Below, in pieces: positions 35,353-45,114 of a DNA stretch of 64,000 bases. Source of the DNA: Intrasporangiaceae bacterium URHB0013 (GTDB lineage: Bacteria; Actinomycetota; Actinomycetes; Actinomycetales; Dermatophilaceae); the NCBI GenBank assembly GCA_000620545.1, contig JIBA01000017.1:62001-126000 (forward strand), written 5' to 3'. Position numbers and translations under genes: made by a program. Positions within the stretch are counted from its first letter, which is position 1. Each line of letters begins with the position of its first letter. The notes beneath the pieces are model-generated. The model had not been told where the DNA came from and made no database searches. It saw only the letters and a list, made by a program, of their open reading frames with translations.

Positions 35353-36798
35353 GTGTCGATCCGCCCCATCGCCGTCGACCGGGCGGCCGGGGTGCTGCTG
35401 GGAGAGGCCTGTGGAGATGCCCTCGGCGTTCCCTACGAGATGGCGGCACCGCCCATCGGGGAGGCCGTCATGAAGGGTGGCGGCCTCGGGCCCTACGAAC
35501 CGGGCGAGTGGAGCGACGACACCCAGATGACGCTCTGCATCGCCCACGTGGCGGCTCAGGGCATCGACCTCGCCTCGCCCGAGGGTCTCGATCGGGTGGC
35601 GGACGCGTTCACGGCGTGGCTCGACGGCGGCGCCACGGACGTCGGCGTCCAGACGCGGTCGGTGCTCACGGACGCGAAGGAGCTCTCCGGCGCCTCGCAC
35701 TCGCGCTTGACCCGGGCGAGCGAGGCATTGCACGGTCGCACCGCGTTGACCGCCGGCAACGGAGCGCTCATGCGCACTCCGATCGTCGGCCTGTCGGCGC
35801 TCGACGACCGCGACGCGACGGCTCGCGCCGCCCGAGCCATTGCCCTGCTGACCCACGCCGACCCGCTCGCCGGTGACTCGGCGGTGCTGTGGTCCGAGGC
35901 GATTCGGGTTGCCGTCACCGAGGGACGCATGGACCTCACGGCCGGCCTCGACCTCGTCAGTGCGGCGAACGTCGGGCGGTGGGGCGAGTGGATCGAGGCC
36001 GCCACGGGCGCCGAGCCGGGCCAGTTCGGCGACAACGGCTTCACGGTGACCGCCCTGCAGGACGCGTGGGCCGCCATCACGACGACCGACCGTGGCGACG
36101 GCTCGGCGATGCACCTGCAACGGGGTCTGCAGGCCGCGGTGCGCGCCGGCCACGACACCGACACGGTGGCCGCCATCGCCGGCTCGCTGCTCGGTGCCCG
36201 CTACGGCGCGTCGGCCGTGCCGACCCAGTGGCGCCGCATGGTGCACGGTTGGCCGGGGCTGCGCGCGCACGACCTCGTCGAGCTCGCCGTGTCGACGTCC
36301 GTGGGAGGCCGCCGCGTCGGCGAGTGGCCGTCGGTGGCGTCGATGGGCGACGCGCAGATCGCGGCCCAGGGCATCCCGCACCCGATCGACCCCGACATCG
36401 TCCTCGGCACCATCAGTGATCTCGCGCGGGCGCGCGAGTTCGATGTGCAGGCAATCGTCTCCCTCTGCGCGCTCGGTCTCGAGGACATCCCGGCCGCGGG
36501 TATGACGGCCCGCGACCACATCGAGTTCTGGATCAACGACGAGGAGCAGTCGGAGTCCAACCCGCACCTCGACTTCGTCCTCGACGACGCGTCGTCGGCG
36601 CTGCGCCAGTTCCGGGCCGAGGGCAAGCGCGTGCTCGTGCACTGCCGCCAGGGCGTCGAGCGCACCCCGGCGGTCGCCCTGCGGTATGCCGTCGACCTCG
36701 GCGTCGCCCCCGAGCTCGCCGAGCGCTCGATCCGAGACGCCCTGCCCGGAATTCGCGGCGAGGGACGCCTGTGGGACGTTGCCGCGCACGGCGCCTGA
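35353..36798 (+). CDS. ADP-ribosylglycohydrolase fused to a dual-specificity-type Cys phosphatase domain
   Basis: 481 residues. Residues 1-about 330 form a DraG/ARH-type ADP-ribosylglycohydrolase: AAGVLLGEACGDALGVPYE, the metal-ligand motif WSDDTQM (about residue 54) and HDTDTVAAIAGSLLGARYG (from His267). Residues about 370-481 hold a Cys-phosphatase signature V-H-C431-RQGVE-R437-T, with a plausible general-acid region upstream. The protein should remove ADP-ribose and dephosphorylate a substrate, perhaps in sequence. The GTG at 35353 with GAGGAG upstream is clear. It is monocistronic or cotranscribed with the next small gene. The targets are unknown. Confidence 0.85.
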   Translation: MSIRPIAVDRAAGVLLGEACGDALGVPYEMAAPPIGEAVMKGGGLGPYEPGEWSDDTQMTLCIAHVAAQGIDLASPEGLDRVADAFTAWLDGGATDVGVQTRSVLTDAKELSGASHSRLTRASEALHGRTALTAGNGALMRTPIVGLSALDDRDATARAARAIALLTHADPLAGDSAVLWSEAIRVAVTEGRMDLTAGLDLVSAANVGRWGEWIEAATGAEPGQFGDNGFTVTALQDAWAAITTTDRGDGSAMHLQRGLQAAVRAGHDTDTVAAIAGSLLGARYGASAVPTQWRRMVHGWPGLRAHDLVELAVSTSVGGRRVGEWPSVASMGDAQIAAQGIPHPIDPDIVLGTISDLARAREFDVQAIVSLCALGLEDIPAAGMTARDHIEFWINDEEQSESNPHLDFVLDDASSALRQFRAEGKRVLVHCRQGVERTPAVALRYAVDLGVAPELAERSIRDALPGIRGEGRLWDVAAHGA

Positions 36799-36846
36799 CG
36801 GGTCGCTCGGTCTCCCAGAGGCGAGGACCGGCGCTACGTTTCCGTC

Positions 36847-37302
36847 ATGAGCGACATCGACCACCGACGGCTCGGCGTGGATCTCTACAACGCGACGTGG
36901 GAGCTGCTCGGACGGGACGACCGTACGGCTGAGGAGGACGACGCCATGGTCTCCCGGGCCCACGCGTCCTTCTACCACTGGGGGCAGGTCGAAGGCGTCC
37001 GGCCCGAGAACGTCGGACGGGGCCACTGGCTGTGCTCACGTGTGCACGCCGTCCTGGGTCAGGCCGACACGGCTGCGCACCATGCTGCCCGCTACGTCGC
37101 GATCTGCCGCGCGGGAGGCGTGGCCGACTGGGACCTCGCCGCAGCTCTCGAGGCCTCGGCCCGTGCCGCGGCAGTGGGTGGGGACTTCGATGCCGCCGAA
37201 AGGTTCGAGACCGAGGCGCGGGAGGTCTGCGCGACCGTGACGGACGCCGAGGACCGCGAGGTCGTCGAGGCCGACCTGGCGAGCCTCCCCCACCGCTCCT
37301 GA
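36847..37302 (+). CDS. Helical (TPR-like) hypothetical protein
   Basis: 151 residues, almost entirely helical and acidic, with repeated small/large helix-pair patterns (YNATWELLGRDD, AHASFYHWGQVEG, GHWLCSRVHAVLGQADTAAHHAARYVAICRAGG, in part) that suggest tetratricopeptide-like folding. No signal or membrane segment. It lies 48 bases after the ADP-ribosylglycohydrolase gene, in the same orientation. Confidence 0.7.
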   Translation: MSDIDHRRLGVDLYNATWELLGRDDRTAEEDDAMVSRAHASFYHWGQVEGVRPENVGRGHWLCSRVHAVLGQADTAAHHAARYVAICRAGGVADWDLAAALEASARAAAVGGDFDAAERFETEAREVCATVTDAEDREVVEADLASLPHRS

Positions 37303-37371
37303 CGCCCCCGCCCTCTCAGGCGCCCCTCACCCACCCGCTGCAGTGAGTCGTCGGGGGGCCACTGGGCAGGA

Positions 37372-40300
37372 TCAGACCGCCTTGGCCTCGTCGACGTAGC
37401 GGCACAGCGCGTTGACGGCGCGCAGCTCCTCCGGTGTGTGGACCTCGGCATCGGTCAGCAGCGGGCTGCCGACGATGACGGCCATCGCCCGGGCGCGCGA
37501 GATGGCGACGTTGAGGCGGTGCAGGTCGTAGAGGAACGAGACACCTCGGGGCGCCAGGGCAGCGGTGGTGCTCGCCATCGAGTAGATGACGACCGCACCC
37601 TGCTGGCCCTGGAACTTGTCGACGGTGCCGACGCGCGCGCCGTCGGGCAGTGCGGCGGCGAGACATGCGACGTGCGCGTTGTAGGGCGCGACGACAAGGA
37701 TGTCGGCGAGCCCGATCGGATGTGAGTCGCCTTCTGCGGTGGTCCAGCTGCCGCGGAGCAGGTCGTCGACGAGTGCTCGCACGACCCGCGCCTCCTGGGC
37801 GCTCGACTGCTCGCAGGCGCTGGGATGCTCGACGGGCACCCAGCGGAGACCGTCGCCCGACAGTGCACCCGGCGCCTCGACGCGGAGCCGCTCCCGACCC
37901 GGTGCCGACTCGAGCCGCCCCTCGTAGGCCAGCTGCGAGACGAACGCGGTCAGGGTCGGGTGCATGCGGTGCGTCCGGTCGAGGAAGACACCGCGGTCGC
38001 TCGGGATGACGTCGTGGACCAGACCGTCACTCCCTGCGCGCAGATGGTCCAGGGCCGAGACGCCGGATGCGTAGGGGTGCACGGCCTTGGTCGGCTGGGT
38101 CAGCTGCTGCGGGTCTCCGAGCAGGACGAGCGAGCGCGCGGCCGGGGCAACGGCCACGGCGTTGGCGAGCGAGAACTGCCCGGCCTCGTCGATGACGAGC
38201 ACGTCAACTGCGTCGACCATGTCGTCGCGCGACCACAACCAGGCAGTGCCCCCGACGAGCGTGGCCTCCCCGCTCGTGAGGGCGGCCGAGATGGCGGCGT
38301 TGTCGGAGGTGTGCGTGATCAGGGTGTTGGGGTCGTCGGGCTCCTCGCCCTCCTCGGCGTTGCTGCCGTCCTTGTGCCAGGCGGGGCGGGCCACCTCGTC
38401 GAGCAGGTTCAGCACGACGGCGTGCGACTGCGCGGTGACCCCGACGCGCAGCCCGGCGTCGAGGAGCTCGCGGATCAGGGCCGACCCGGCGTACGTCTTG
38501 CCCGTCCCCGGTGGACCCTGTACGGCCAGGACCTCGCCGGAAAGGGCGCGACCGACGCGGACGACGACGTCCTTCGGCGTCTCGTCGCCGCGGGCGGCGA
38601 GGACCCCGGCAGCCGGGACGACCCGGTCGATGAGCCGCGTCGCGAGGTTGGCGCCACCGGCCAAGGCGAGCTCACCTGTCCGGGCGATGCTCGCGCGAAG
38701 CACCTGGTCCATGACCGGGCCGGGTCCGCCGAGCCCCCGCGGGCGCGGCGGCTCCAGTGACTTCTTCATCGAGAGCTCGACCCAGCCCTCGACGGGGTCG
38801 AGGTCGACGACCTTGCCGACGGGGGCGTGGGTGTCGACGTCGGGGACGTACTTGCCGACGGAGACCTTGCAGTCCTGCGGCGGGAACGGGTAGCGCCAGA
38901 CCTTGGACAGCTTGACGATCCGCATCTCCTCGGGCTCGCCGAGGTCTCCGATCGCCGTGCCGTCCTCGACGAGCTCGGCCGTCTCGAGCTCCTTGTAGCG
39001 GAAGAAGTCCCACCACTCCGGCCGCTTCTCGCGTCGATGCCACCCGACGAGCCCGGCCAGCAGCTCGTGGCCCGCTGCGACGAGCCGCTCGGCGAGTGCG
39101 ATCTCGGCCCGCTCCTCGTCGCCGATCTCGCGCTGCTGCTCGGGCACCGGCCGGCCCAGCGTGTGACCCGAGAGGACGAGCTCGTTCCGGCGCTCCTCCA
39201 GCCACTCGTGCAGCGCGAGCGTCGAGCGGACGTCCTCCTCGTTGTAGCGGCGGATCTCGTCGAGGATGGTCGGGTCGGCCGATCCGTCGTCGCGACCGGC
39301 GAGCCAGCGTTCGTACTCGACGACGGACGAGAGCCCGTCGGCCACGCCTGACCCGTCAGCGGATCGCGTGTGACCCCAGTAGAACTCCTCGAGCTTCTTG
39401 ATCGAGTAGGAGCCCTTGCTGATGCGCACGCCCTGCCGTACGACGGCGTAGAGGTCGACGAAGACCTCGTGTCGCAACAGCTGGTCCAGCTCGGCCTCGC
39501 GGGTCGCGTGCTGACCCACGAGCCGCTTGAGGGCCGTCGTCTCGTAGGGGGCGTAGTGATAGACGTGCAGGCCCGGGAAGCGCCGCCAGCGCTCGGTCAG
39601 CCAGTCGACCAGACCGGTCGTGAGGCGACCCTCCTCGGCGAAGTCGTGGGCCCAGAACTCGACGAACTCGCCCTGCCGGGTCCAGATGCCCGCGAGGTAC
39701 TCGCGGCCGGCGCCGCCCTCGGCCCACGGGTCACCCTCGAAGTCGAGGTAGACATCGCCCTCGTGCGGCTCGGGCAGCATCTGCAGGCCCCGGCCGGGCT
39801 CGGGATCCAGCAGCTCGTACTGCGCCCGGCCCGTCTCGCGCTCGGCGAGCTGGAGCCTGGCCTGCTGGAGAAGTCGGCGCCGGCTCGCGATCGACAGGGC
39901 CGGGGCCAGCCGCTCCTCGGTGACCTCGGCGAGTGAGCGCAGGGTCGGGATGCCGAGGTCGATGAGCGCTGCCCGGTGGTCCGAGCGCATGCCGGCGACC
40001 TGGACGAGGTCGTCGCGGTCGAGCCACTCCTGGGCACACCGGTCCTTCCAGCGGCACTGACCGCAGTGCTGCACCCGGGCCGACTCGGTCCCGCGTGGGC
40101 TGGCAATGGCGTCGAGCAGCTCGGCACGGCGGCGGCGGGCATAGGGAGCGACGTCGACGAGACGCCACGGGTGCGACTCAGAGTCGCCGGTGACGACGGT
40201 CAGCCACTGCGGCGGCACGCCCTGGAGCAGCTCGAGCCGGGCGGCATACGTCGCCATCTGCAGCAGTGCCGGGACCTTGAGCCGACGCGCCAGCTTGGTG

Positions 40301-40740
40301 TCGGCGATGTCGTAGCGCCACGGCCCGAGGTCGCTCGGCTCGTCGACGCGCAGCAGGAAGTCGGCCAGGCCCACCCAGTGGCCGTCGAAGAACGTCGCCT
40401 GGTAGATGACGTCGACACCCCGGCGCATCGCCTCGAGCGTCGCCGCCTCGGCCTGGGCGCCGCGTACGCCGAGGGCCGCGATGTCCTCGACGACGCGCCC
40501 CTCGGCGACGAGTCGCTCGAGGTAGGCGCGCTCGTGCTCCAGGCCCTTGGCGAAGACGAGGTTGAGGGAGTCGTCGGGCCCACTGGCCGCACCGCGCGGC
40601 CCGCTGGTGGAGTCGAGCGCCTCGAGGTCGAGCGTCGTGATGTGCGCGCAGGCGACGTGCTTGGTGAGGTCCGTGGGGCTCAGGACCAGGTGGCCGTCGA
40701 TGCGCTGCATGGCGCCGAGTATGCCGTCCGGCACCGACAT
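37372..40740 (-). CDS. TM0106-type RecB-like nuclease, RNase H-like exonuclease and SF1 helicase in one protein
   Basis: 1122 residues. The N-terminal PD-(D/E)XK nuclease has Asp127, Asp147-x-Lys149 and Gln161, and four Cys (31, 226, 229, 235 as C-x2-C-x5-C) that could hold a 4Fe-4S cluster as in Cas4, AddB and Dna2. A middle RNase H-like domain starts at YLDFEGDPWAEGG. The C-terminal third is a Dna2/NAM7-like helicase with Walker A GPPGTGKTY (about residue 743), VLVIDEAGQFSL, GDPQQLTQP and LNVAISRARA. The ATG at 40740 is preceded by GGGAGG. Likely acts in DNA or RNA-DNA processing; the family is uncharacterised in bacteria as far as I know. Confidence 0.88.
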   Translation of the reverse strand: MSVPDGILGAMQRIDGHLVLSPTDLTKHVACAHITTLDLEALDSTSGPRGAASGPDDSLNLVFAKGLEHERAYLERLVAEGRVVEDIAALGVRGAQAEAATLEAMRRGVDVIYQATFFDGHWVGLADFLLRVDEPSDLGPWRYDIADTKLARRLKVPALLQMATYAARLELLQGVPPQWLTVVTGDSESHPWRLVDVAPYARRRRAELLDAIASPRGTESARVQHCGQCRWKDRCAQEWLDRDDLVQVAGMRSDHRAALIDLGIPTLRSLAEVTEERLAPALSIASRRRLLQQARLQLAERETGRAQYELLDPEPGRGLQMLPEPHEGDVYLDFEGDPWAEGGAGREYLAGIWTRQGEFVEFWAHDFAEEGRLTTGLVDWLTERWRRFPGLHVYHYAPYETTALKRLVGQHATREAELDQLLRHEVFVDLYAVVRQGVRISKGSYSIKKLEEFYWGHTRSADGSGVADGLSSVVEYERWLAGRDDGSADPTILDEIRRYNEEDVRSTLALHEWLEERRNELVLSGHTLGRPVPEQQREIGDEERAEIALAERLVAAGHELLAGLVGWHRREKRPEWWDFFRYKELETAELVEDGTAIGDLGEPEEMRIVKLSKVWRYPFPPQDCKVSVGKYVPDVDTHAPVGKVVDLDPVEGWVELSMKKSLEPPRPRGLGGPGPVMDQVLRASIARTGELALAGGANLATRLIDRVVPAAGVLAARGDETPKDVVVRVGRALSGEVLAVQGPPGTGKTYAGSALIRELLDAGLRVGVTAQSHAVVLNLLDEVARPAWHKDGSNAEEGEEPDDPNTLITHTSDNAAISAALTSGEATLVGGTAWLWSRDDMVDAVDVLVIDEAGQFSLANAVAVAPAARSLVLLGDPQQLTQPTKAVHPYASGVSALDHLRAGSDGLVHDVIPSDRGVFLDRTHRMHPTLTAFVSQLAYEGRLESAPGRERLRVEAPGALSGDGLRWVPVEHPSACEQSSAQEARVVRALVDDLLRGSWTTAEGDSHPIGLADILVVAPYNAHVACLAAALPDGARVGTVDKFQGQQGAVVIYSMASTTAALAPRGVSFLYDLHRLNVAISRARAMAVIVGSPLLTDAEVHTPEELRAVNALCRYVDEAKAV

Positions 40741-40969
40741 CCCGACGACCTCCCTGCCGGCGCCCTGCCTGCGCCCTGCCGACGCCGTGCCGGCGCCACC
40801 TGTCTCCTGGCCCGGACACCCCCCGGCGACGGATGTGTCCCGAACGCGCACGAACGCCCGGATCGGGGATAGGTTGCATCCGGCGTGGCAGGCAGGTTCG
40901 GGGGCGAGCGTCCCTGCGCACAGGTGCCGTGGGCACCGCGGGCGAACGGAGCCGCGCGAGGAGGATCTG

Positions 40970-43900
40970 TTGTCCGACAACACTCGGGGACCATGGCGCT
41001 CGCGTCGTGGCGTCATGTGCTCGGTGAGTGCGGGTGCCATCGCGGCCCTCGCCGCCACCACCCTCGGGGCCGCGCCGGTGTCGGCGAGCCCTGACCCTGC
41101 CGTCAAGCACCGCAGCGACCGGTCCGTGCCCGACGGCGTCTCGGGGGCCGGCTCCCTCGCCCTCGGCACGCAGCGCGTGGCCGCCGGCGACAAGGTCGAC
41201 TCGGGCCTGCGCAATGCCACTGGCCCCGTCGACGTGATGATCGAGCTCGACGCCGCACCCGCGACGACGGCGTTCGGCCAGGCCCGCGGACGCGGGCTCG
41301 CCGCCGCCAAGACCGCGGCACGCACCCAGACCTCAACGGTCAAGGCCGCCCAGCGGGGCGTCGAGTCCCGCTTCGGCGCCACGGCGACGAAGGCACGGAC
41401 CCTCTACAAGGTCCACGCGGCATACGCCGGCGTCGCGGTGCGCACCGACGCGGCACGGCTCGCGTCGCTCGCGGCCATCCCCGGGGTCAAGGCGATCCAC
41501 CGCCTGACGCCCAAGTCTCCGACCAACAGCTCGTCCGTGCCCCTCATCGGCGCGCCCCAGGCCTGGCAGGCCCTCGCACAGACGGGCAAGGGCGTCCGCG
41601 TCGGCATCATCGACACCGGCATCGACTACACCCACGCCGACTTCGGCGGCCCGGGCACCGTCGAGGCCTTCAAGGCGGCCGGCGCGTCCAACGCGTTCAC
41701 CCCGACGGCCAAGGTCGTCGGCGGCTACGACTTCGCGGGTGACGCCTACAACGCCGACCCCGACTCCGACACGTACGACCCGGTACCCAAGCCGGACCCC
41801 AACCCTCTCGACTGCAACGGTCACGGCTCGCACGTCGCAGGCACCACTGCCGGCTTCGGCGTCGCCGCCGACGGCACGACGTGGTCCGACGGCTACGGCA
41901 AGGACATCGACCCCGACAGCGTCGACATCGGCCCCGGCGTCGCTCCGGAGGCGAGCCTCTACGCCCTCAAGGTCTTCGGCTGCGACGGCTCGACCAACGT
42001 CGTCGGAGAGGCGCTCGACTGGGCGGCCGACCCGAACCGTGACGGCGACCTGTCCGACCGCCTCGACGTCGTCAACATGTCGCTCGGCAGCTCCTACGGC
42101 TCGCCCCAGGACCCCGACGCCGTCGCCGCCAACAACCTCGCCGCGCTCGGCACCGTCGTCGTCGCCTCGATGGGCAACTCCGGCGACGTCTACGAGGTCG
42201 GTGGCTCACCGGGCAACGCCACGCGCGTGCTCGCGGTCGCCGCGTCCGACGACGGCAACGATGTCGTGGACGGTCTCAAGGTGGACTCCCCGGCAGACAT
42301 CGAGCCCGCCGACACCGTCGACGGCGAGCAGGACAACGTCTTCGCGGCCCTCAAGTCGGTCGCGTACGACTGGTCCGCGGAGCCCGGCGTCACGAACGTC
42401 CCGGTCGTGACCGTCGGCGACTGGTCGCAGCCCGCCGCAGACGACAACAACACCGACGGCTGCTCCACCTACTCCGAGGCCGACCGGGCCGCGGTGGCGG
42501 GCAAGGTCGTCATGCAGGAGTGGTTCGACGGAACGGGCCGCCGGTGCGGCTCGGCCGCACGAGCCCAGCTGGCCCAGGACGCCGGCGCGGTCGGCGTCAT
42601 CTACGGCAGCGACGTCAACTCCTTCTCCGCCGGTGTGACCGGTGACGCCGACATCCCCGCGATGCTGACCGTCAACCAGGCGACGAAGGCCATCAAGGAC
42701 AGGCTCGACGCTGCTGCGGAGGTCCACGTCACGATGACGAACGCCCTCCGCAACGCGGTGACCATCCGCAACCCCAAGGCGATCGACCAGGTCGCCGGGT
42801 TCTCCTCGCGCGGTGTCGGTGTGGCCGGTGGCGTCAAGCCCGACGTCGCGGCCCCGGGCGTCACGACCTTCTCCGCGGCCGTCGGCACGGGCAACGAGGG
42901 CATCGCCGAGAGCGGCACCTCGATGGCCGCGCCGCACGTGGCCGGTGAGGCCGCGCTCGTGCGCGGAGCGCACCGGACCTGGAGCGTCGAGGAGGTCAAG
43001 GCCTCGATCATGAACACCGCGACGCAGGACGTCTTCGTCGGCCCCGACCACTCGGGCGACGTCTACGGTCCCGAGCGCGTGGGCTCCGGCCGCGTCGTCG
43101 CCGACGCGGCAGTCGGCACGAGCACGCTCGCGTACGTCGTCGAGGACAAGGGCGCCGTCAGCGTCTCGTTCGGTCCCGTCGCGGTCACCGCCCCGACGCA
43201 GACCCTCACGAAGACGGTGCGCATCGTCAACAAGCGTCCGATCACGTCCGCCGCGTACGTCCTGTCCTATGACGCCGCCCACCCGACGCCGGGCGTGACC
43301 TACACGTTCAGCCCGTCGGAGGTGCGGGTGCCCGCAGGCGGTTCGGAGGACGTCAAGGTGACGGCCACCTTCACGCGCTCGGCGCTCCGGGCCGTTGCCG
43401 ACCCGACGACCGAGGCCGACCCGCTCATCATCGGTCTCCAGCGCAGCTACCGCGCGGACGCGAGCGGCCGCATGGTTCTCGAGCCCGTGGGCGGCACCCC
43501 CGGTGGCGAGCTCCGGGTCCCCGTCTGGTCGGCGCCGCGGGCGGCGTCCAGCATGTCGTCCCCGTCGAGCACCACGGCGGTGAAGGAGGCGGGCCTGCCT
43601 GCCGGCATCACCACCTCGATGGTCCCGCTCACCGGCACGGGCATCGACCAGGGCAGCGGCTCGACGTCCTACGTGTCGACGGTCTCGACGTTCGAGCTGC
43701 AGGGCACGAGCGGGCGCAAGGCCGACTGCTCGGCCACCCTCGTGCTCGACTGCGTCGAGACGGCCGACGACCGCGGGGCTGACCTGCGGTACGTGGGCGC
43801 GGCGTCCGACGCGCCGCTCGTCGGCACTGTCGACGACGCGCTGCTGACCTTCGGGATCAATACGCACGGACCGTGGCGCACGCCGGCCACCTCCACGGAG

Positions 43901-44992
43901 TTCGACGTCTTCCTCGACACGAACGCCGACGGGACCGCTGACGCCGTGGTCTACAACACCCGACTGTCGACGACCGACGACTACGACTACTTCGTGGCCG
44001 AGCTCGTCGACCTGCGTCCCGGCACCGGCTTCGGCGACGTGCTCGACCAGCAGCTCGTCAACGGCATCGACGGGTCCTTCGACACGAACGTCTTCAACAG
44101 CGACTCGCTCGTGATGCCGGTCGCGGTGTCGGCGCTCCAGGAGGCCGACCTCGTGACGGGCAGTGCACCCACGGTGCGCTACTGGGTCAGCTCCTTCGCC
44201 CAGGGCGCTGCTGTCGACACGCTCGGCTCGGCTGCCAAGCCGATGACGATCAGCCTGGCGTCGCCAGGCCTGTCGGCGTACGGGGACTTCGGGACGCTGC
44301 TCAACACCGACCTGCCCGGCGAGAAGCTGGAGGTGCGGCGTGACGAGGCCGGCGTCAAGGTGGACAAGCCGCAGGGCCTGCTCCTGCTGCACCACCTCAA
44401 CACCAACGGCTCGCGCGCCAAGGTGGTCACCGTACGCACCACGTCGACGACCAAGCTCACGGCCAGCCCGACGAGCTACACCTACGGCGGTCACACCACG
44501 TTGACCGCGACGGTGGCCCCGGCGGGTGCGACCGGCACGGTGACGTTCATCCTGAGCGGCAAGGTCGTGCGGACGGTGGCTCTGTCCGGGGGCAAGGCGA
44601 CCCTGCCGCTGAGCAACCGACTCGGCCGCGGTGCGCACGCCTTCACCGCCCGGTACAACGGAGACGCGCAGCTCGCCGGCAGCACGTCGGCGGCCGCCAT
44701 GGTGACCGTCAAGGGGCTCGGGAGCCGCACGACGATCACCTCGAGCAGCACCAGCTACCGCTACGGCGGCCGGCCCGTGCTCACGGCGACGCTGTCGCCG
44801 AGCTCCGCCACGGGGACGGCCACCTTCCGTGACGGCTCCCGTGTGCTCGGTACCGCCACCGTGAAGAACGGGAAGGCCACGCTCTGGGCCCCCGTCCTCC
44901 CGCGCGGCACGCACTCGGTCAAGGCGACGTACAACGGCTCGGACGCGTACGTCCCCTCGACGTCCACGGCGGTGACGCTCCGCGTGGGCTGA
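40970..44992 (+). CDS. Secreted S8 subtilisin-like protease with PA insert and two Ig-like repeats
   Basis: 1340 residues. A TTG at 40970 with AGGAGG five bases upstream gives a signal peptide (basic start, SAGAIAALAATTLGAAPVSA). The propeptide is followed by the catalytic triad Asp215 (GIIDTGIDYTH), His285 (GHGSHVAGT) and Ser651 (SGTSMAAPH). The long gap between His and Ser holds a PA-like domain. A Fn3-like region follows, and two bacterial Ig-like repeats (SYTYGGHTTLTATV and SYRYGGRPVLTATL) close the protein. There is no cell-wall anchor, so it should be released. Ends at a strong terminator. Confidence 0.92.
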   Translation: MSDNTRGPWRSRRGVMCSVSAGAIAALAATTLGAAPVSASPDPAVKHRSDRSVPDGVSGAGSLALGTQRVAAGDKVDSGLRNATGPVDVMIELDAAPATTAFGQARGRGLAAAKTAARTQTSTVKAAQRGVESRFGATATKARTLYKVHAAYAGVAVRTDAARLASLAAIPGVKAIHRLTPKSPTNSSSVPLIGAPQAWQALAQTGKGVRVGIIDTGIDYTHADFGGPGTVEAFKAAGASNAFTPTAKVVGGYDFAGDAYNADPDSDTYDPVPKPDPNPLDCNGHGSHVAGTTAGFGVAADGTTWSDGYGKDIDPDSVDIGPGVAPEASLYALKVFGCDGSTNVVGEALDWAADPNRDGDLSDRLDVVNMSLGSSYGSPQDPDAVAANNLAALGTVVVASMGNSGDVYEVGGSPGNATRVLAVAASDDGNDVVDGLKVDSPADIEPADTVDGEQDNVFAALKSVAYDWSAEPGVTNVPVVTVGDWSQPAADDNNTDGCSTYSEADRAAVAGKVVMQEWFDGTGRRCGSAARAQLAQDAGAVGVIYGSDVNSFSAGVTGDADIPAMLTVNQATKAIKDRLDAAAEVHVTMTNALRNAVTIRNPKAIDQVAGFSSRGVGVAGGVKPDVAAPGVTTFSAAVGTGNEGIAESGTSMAAPHVAGEAALVRGAHRTWSVEEVKASIMNTATQDVFVGPDHSGDVYGPERVGSGRVVADAAVGTSTLAYVVEDKGAVSVSFGPVAVTAPTQTLTKTVRIVNKRPITSAAYVLSYDAAHPTPGVTYTFSPSEVRVPAGGSEDVKVTATFTRSALRAVADPTTEADPLIIGLQRSYRADASGRMVLEPVGGTPGGELRVPVWSAPRAASSMSSPSSTTAVKEAGLPAGITTSMVPLTGTGIDQGSGSTSYVSTVSTFELQGTSGRKADCSATLVLDCVETADDRGADLRYVGAASDAPLVGTVDDALLTFGINTHGPWRTPATSTEFDVFLDTNADGTADAVVYNTRLSTTDDYDYFVAELVDLRPGTGFGDVLDQQLVNGIDGSFDTNVFNSDSLVMPVAVSALQEADLVTGSAPTVRYWVSSFAQGAAVDTLGSAAKPMTISLASPGLSAYGDFGTLLNTDLPGEKLEVRRDEAGVKVDKPQGLLLLHHLNTNGSRAKVVTVRTTSTTKLTASPTSYTYGGHTTLTATVAPAGATGTVTFILSGKVVRTVALSGGKATLPLSNRLGRGAHAFTARYNGDAQLAGSTSAAAMVTVKGLGSRTTITSSSTSYRYGGRPVLTATLSPSSATGTATFRDGSRVLGTATVKNGKATLWAPVLPRGTHSVKATYNGSDAYVPSTSTAVTLRVG

Positions 44993-45015
44993 GCAGTCGC
45001 CGAGACCATCCGACG

Positions 45016-45056
45016 ACGTATGCCGTCCGGCCGCCTCCCGGCCGGGCGGCATACGT
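45016..45056 (+). terminator. Strong hairpin terminator built on the repeated octamer
   Basis: An 18-bp stem with one G-U-type mismatch and a 5-base loop: ACGTATGCCG at 45016-45025 pairs with CGGCATACGT at 45047-45056, and the inner GGCCG with CGGCC. It lies 24 bases after the protease stop. Each arm carries one copy of the over-represented octamer described in the findings. Confidence 0.85.
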
Positions 45057-45114
45057 CTGCCGTCGGTCGGCAAGGACCGGGCAACCAAGCGAGGCAACGT
45101 ACTACGGTCGGTCC

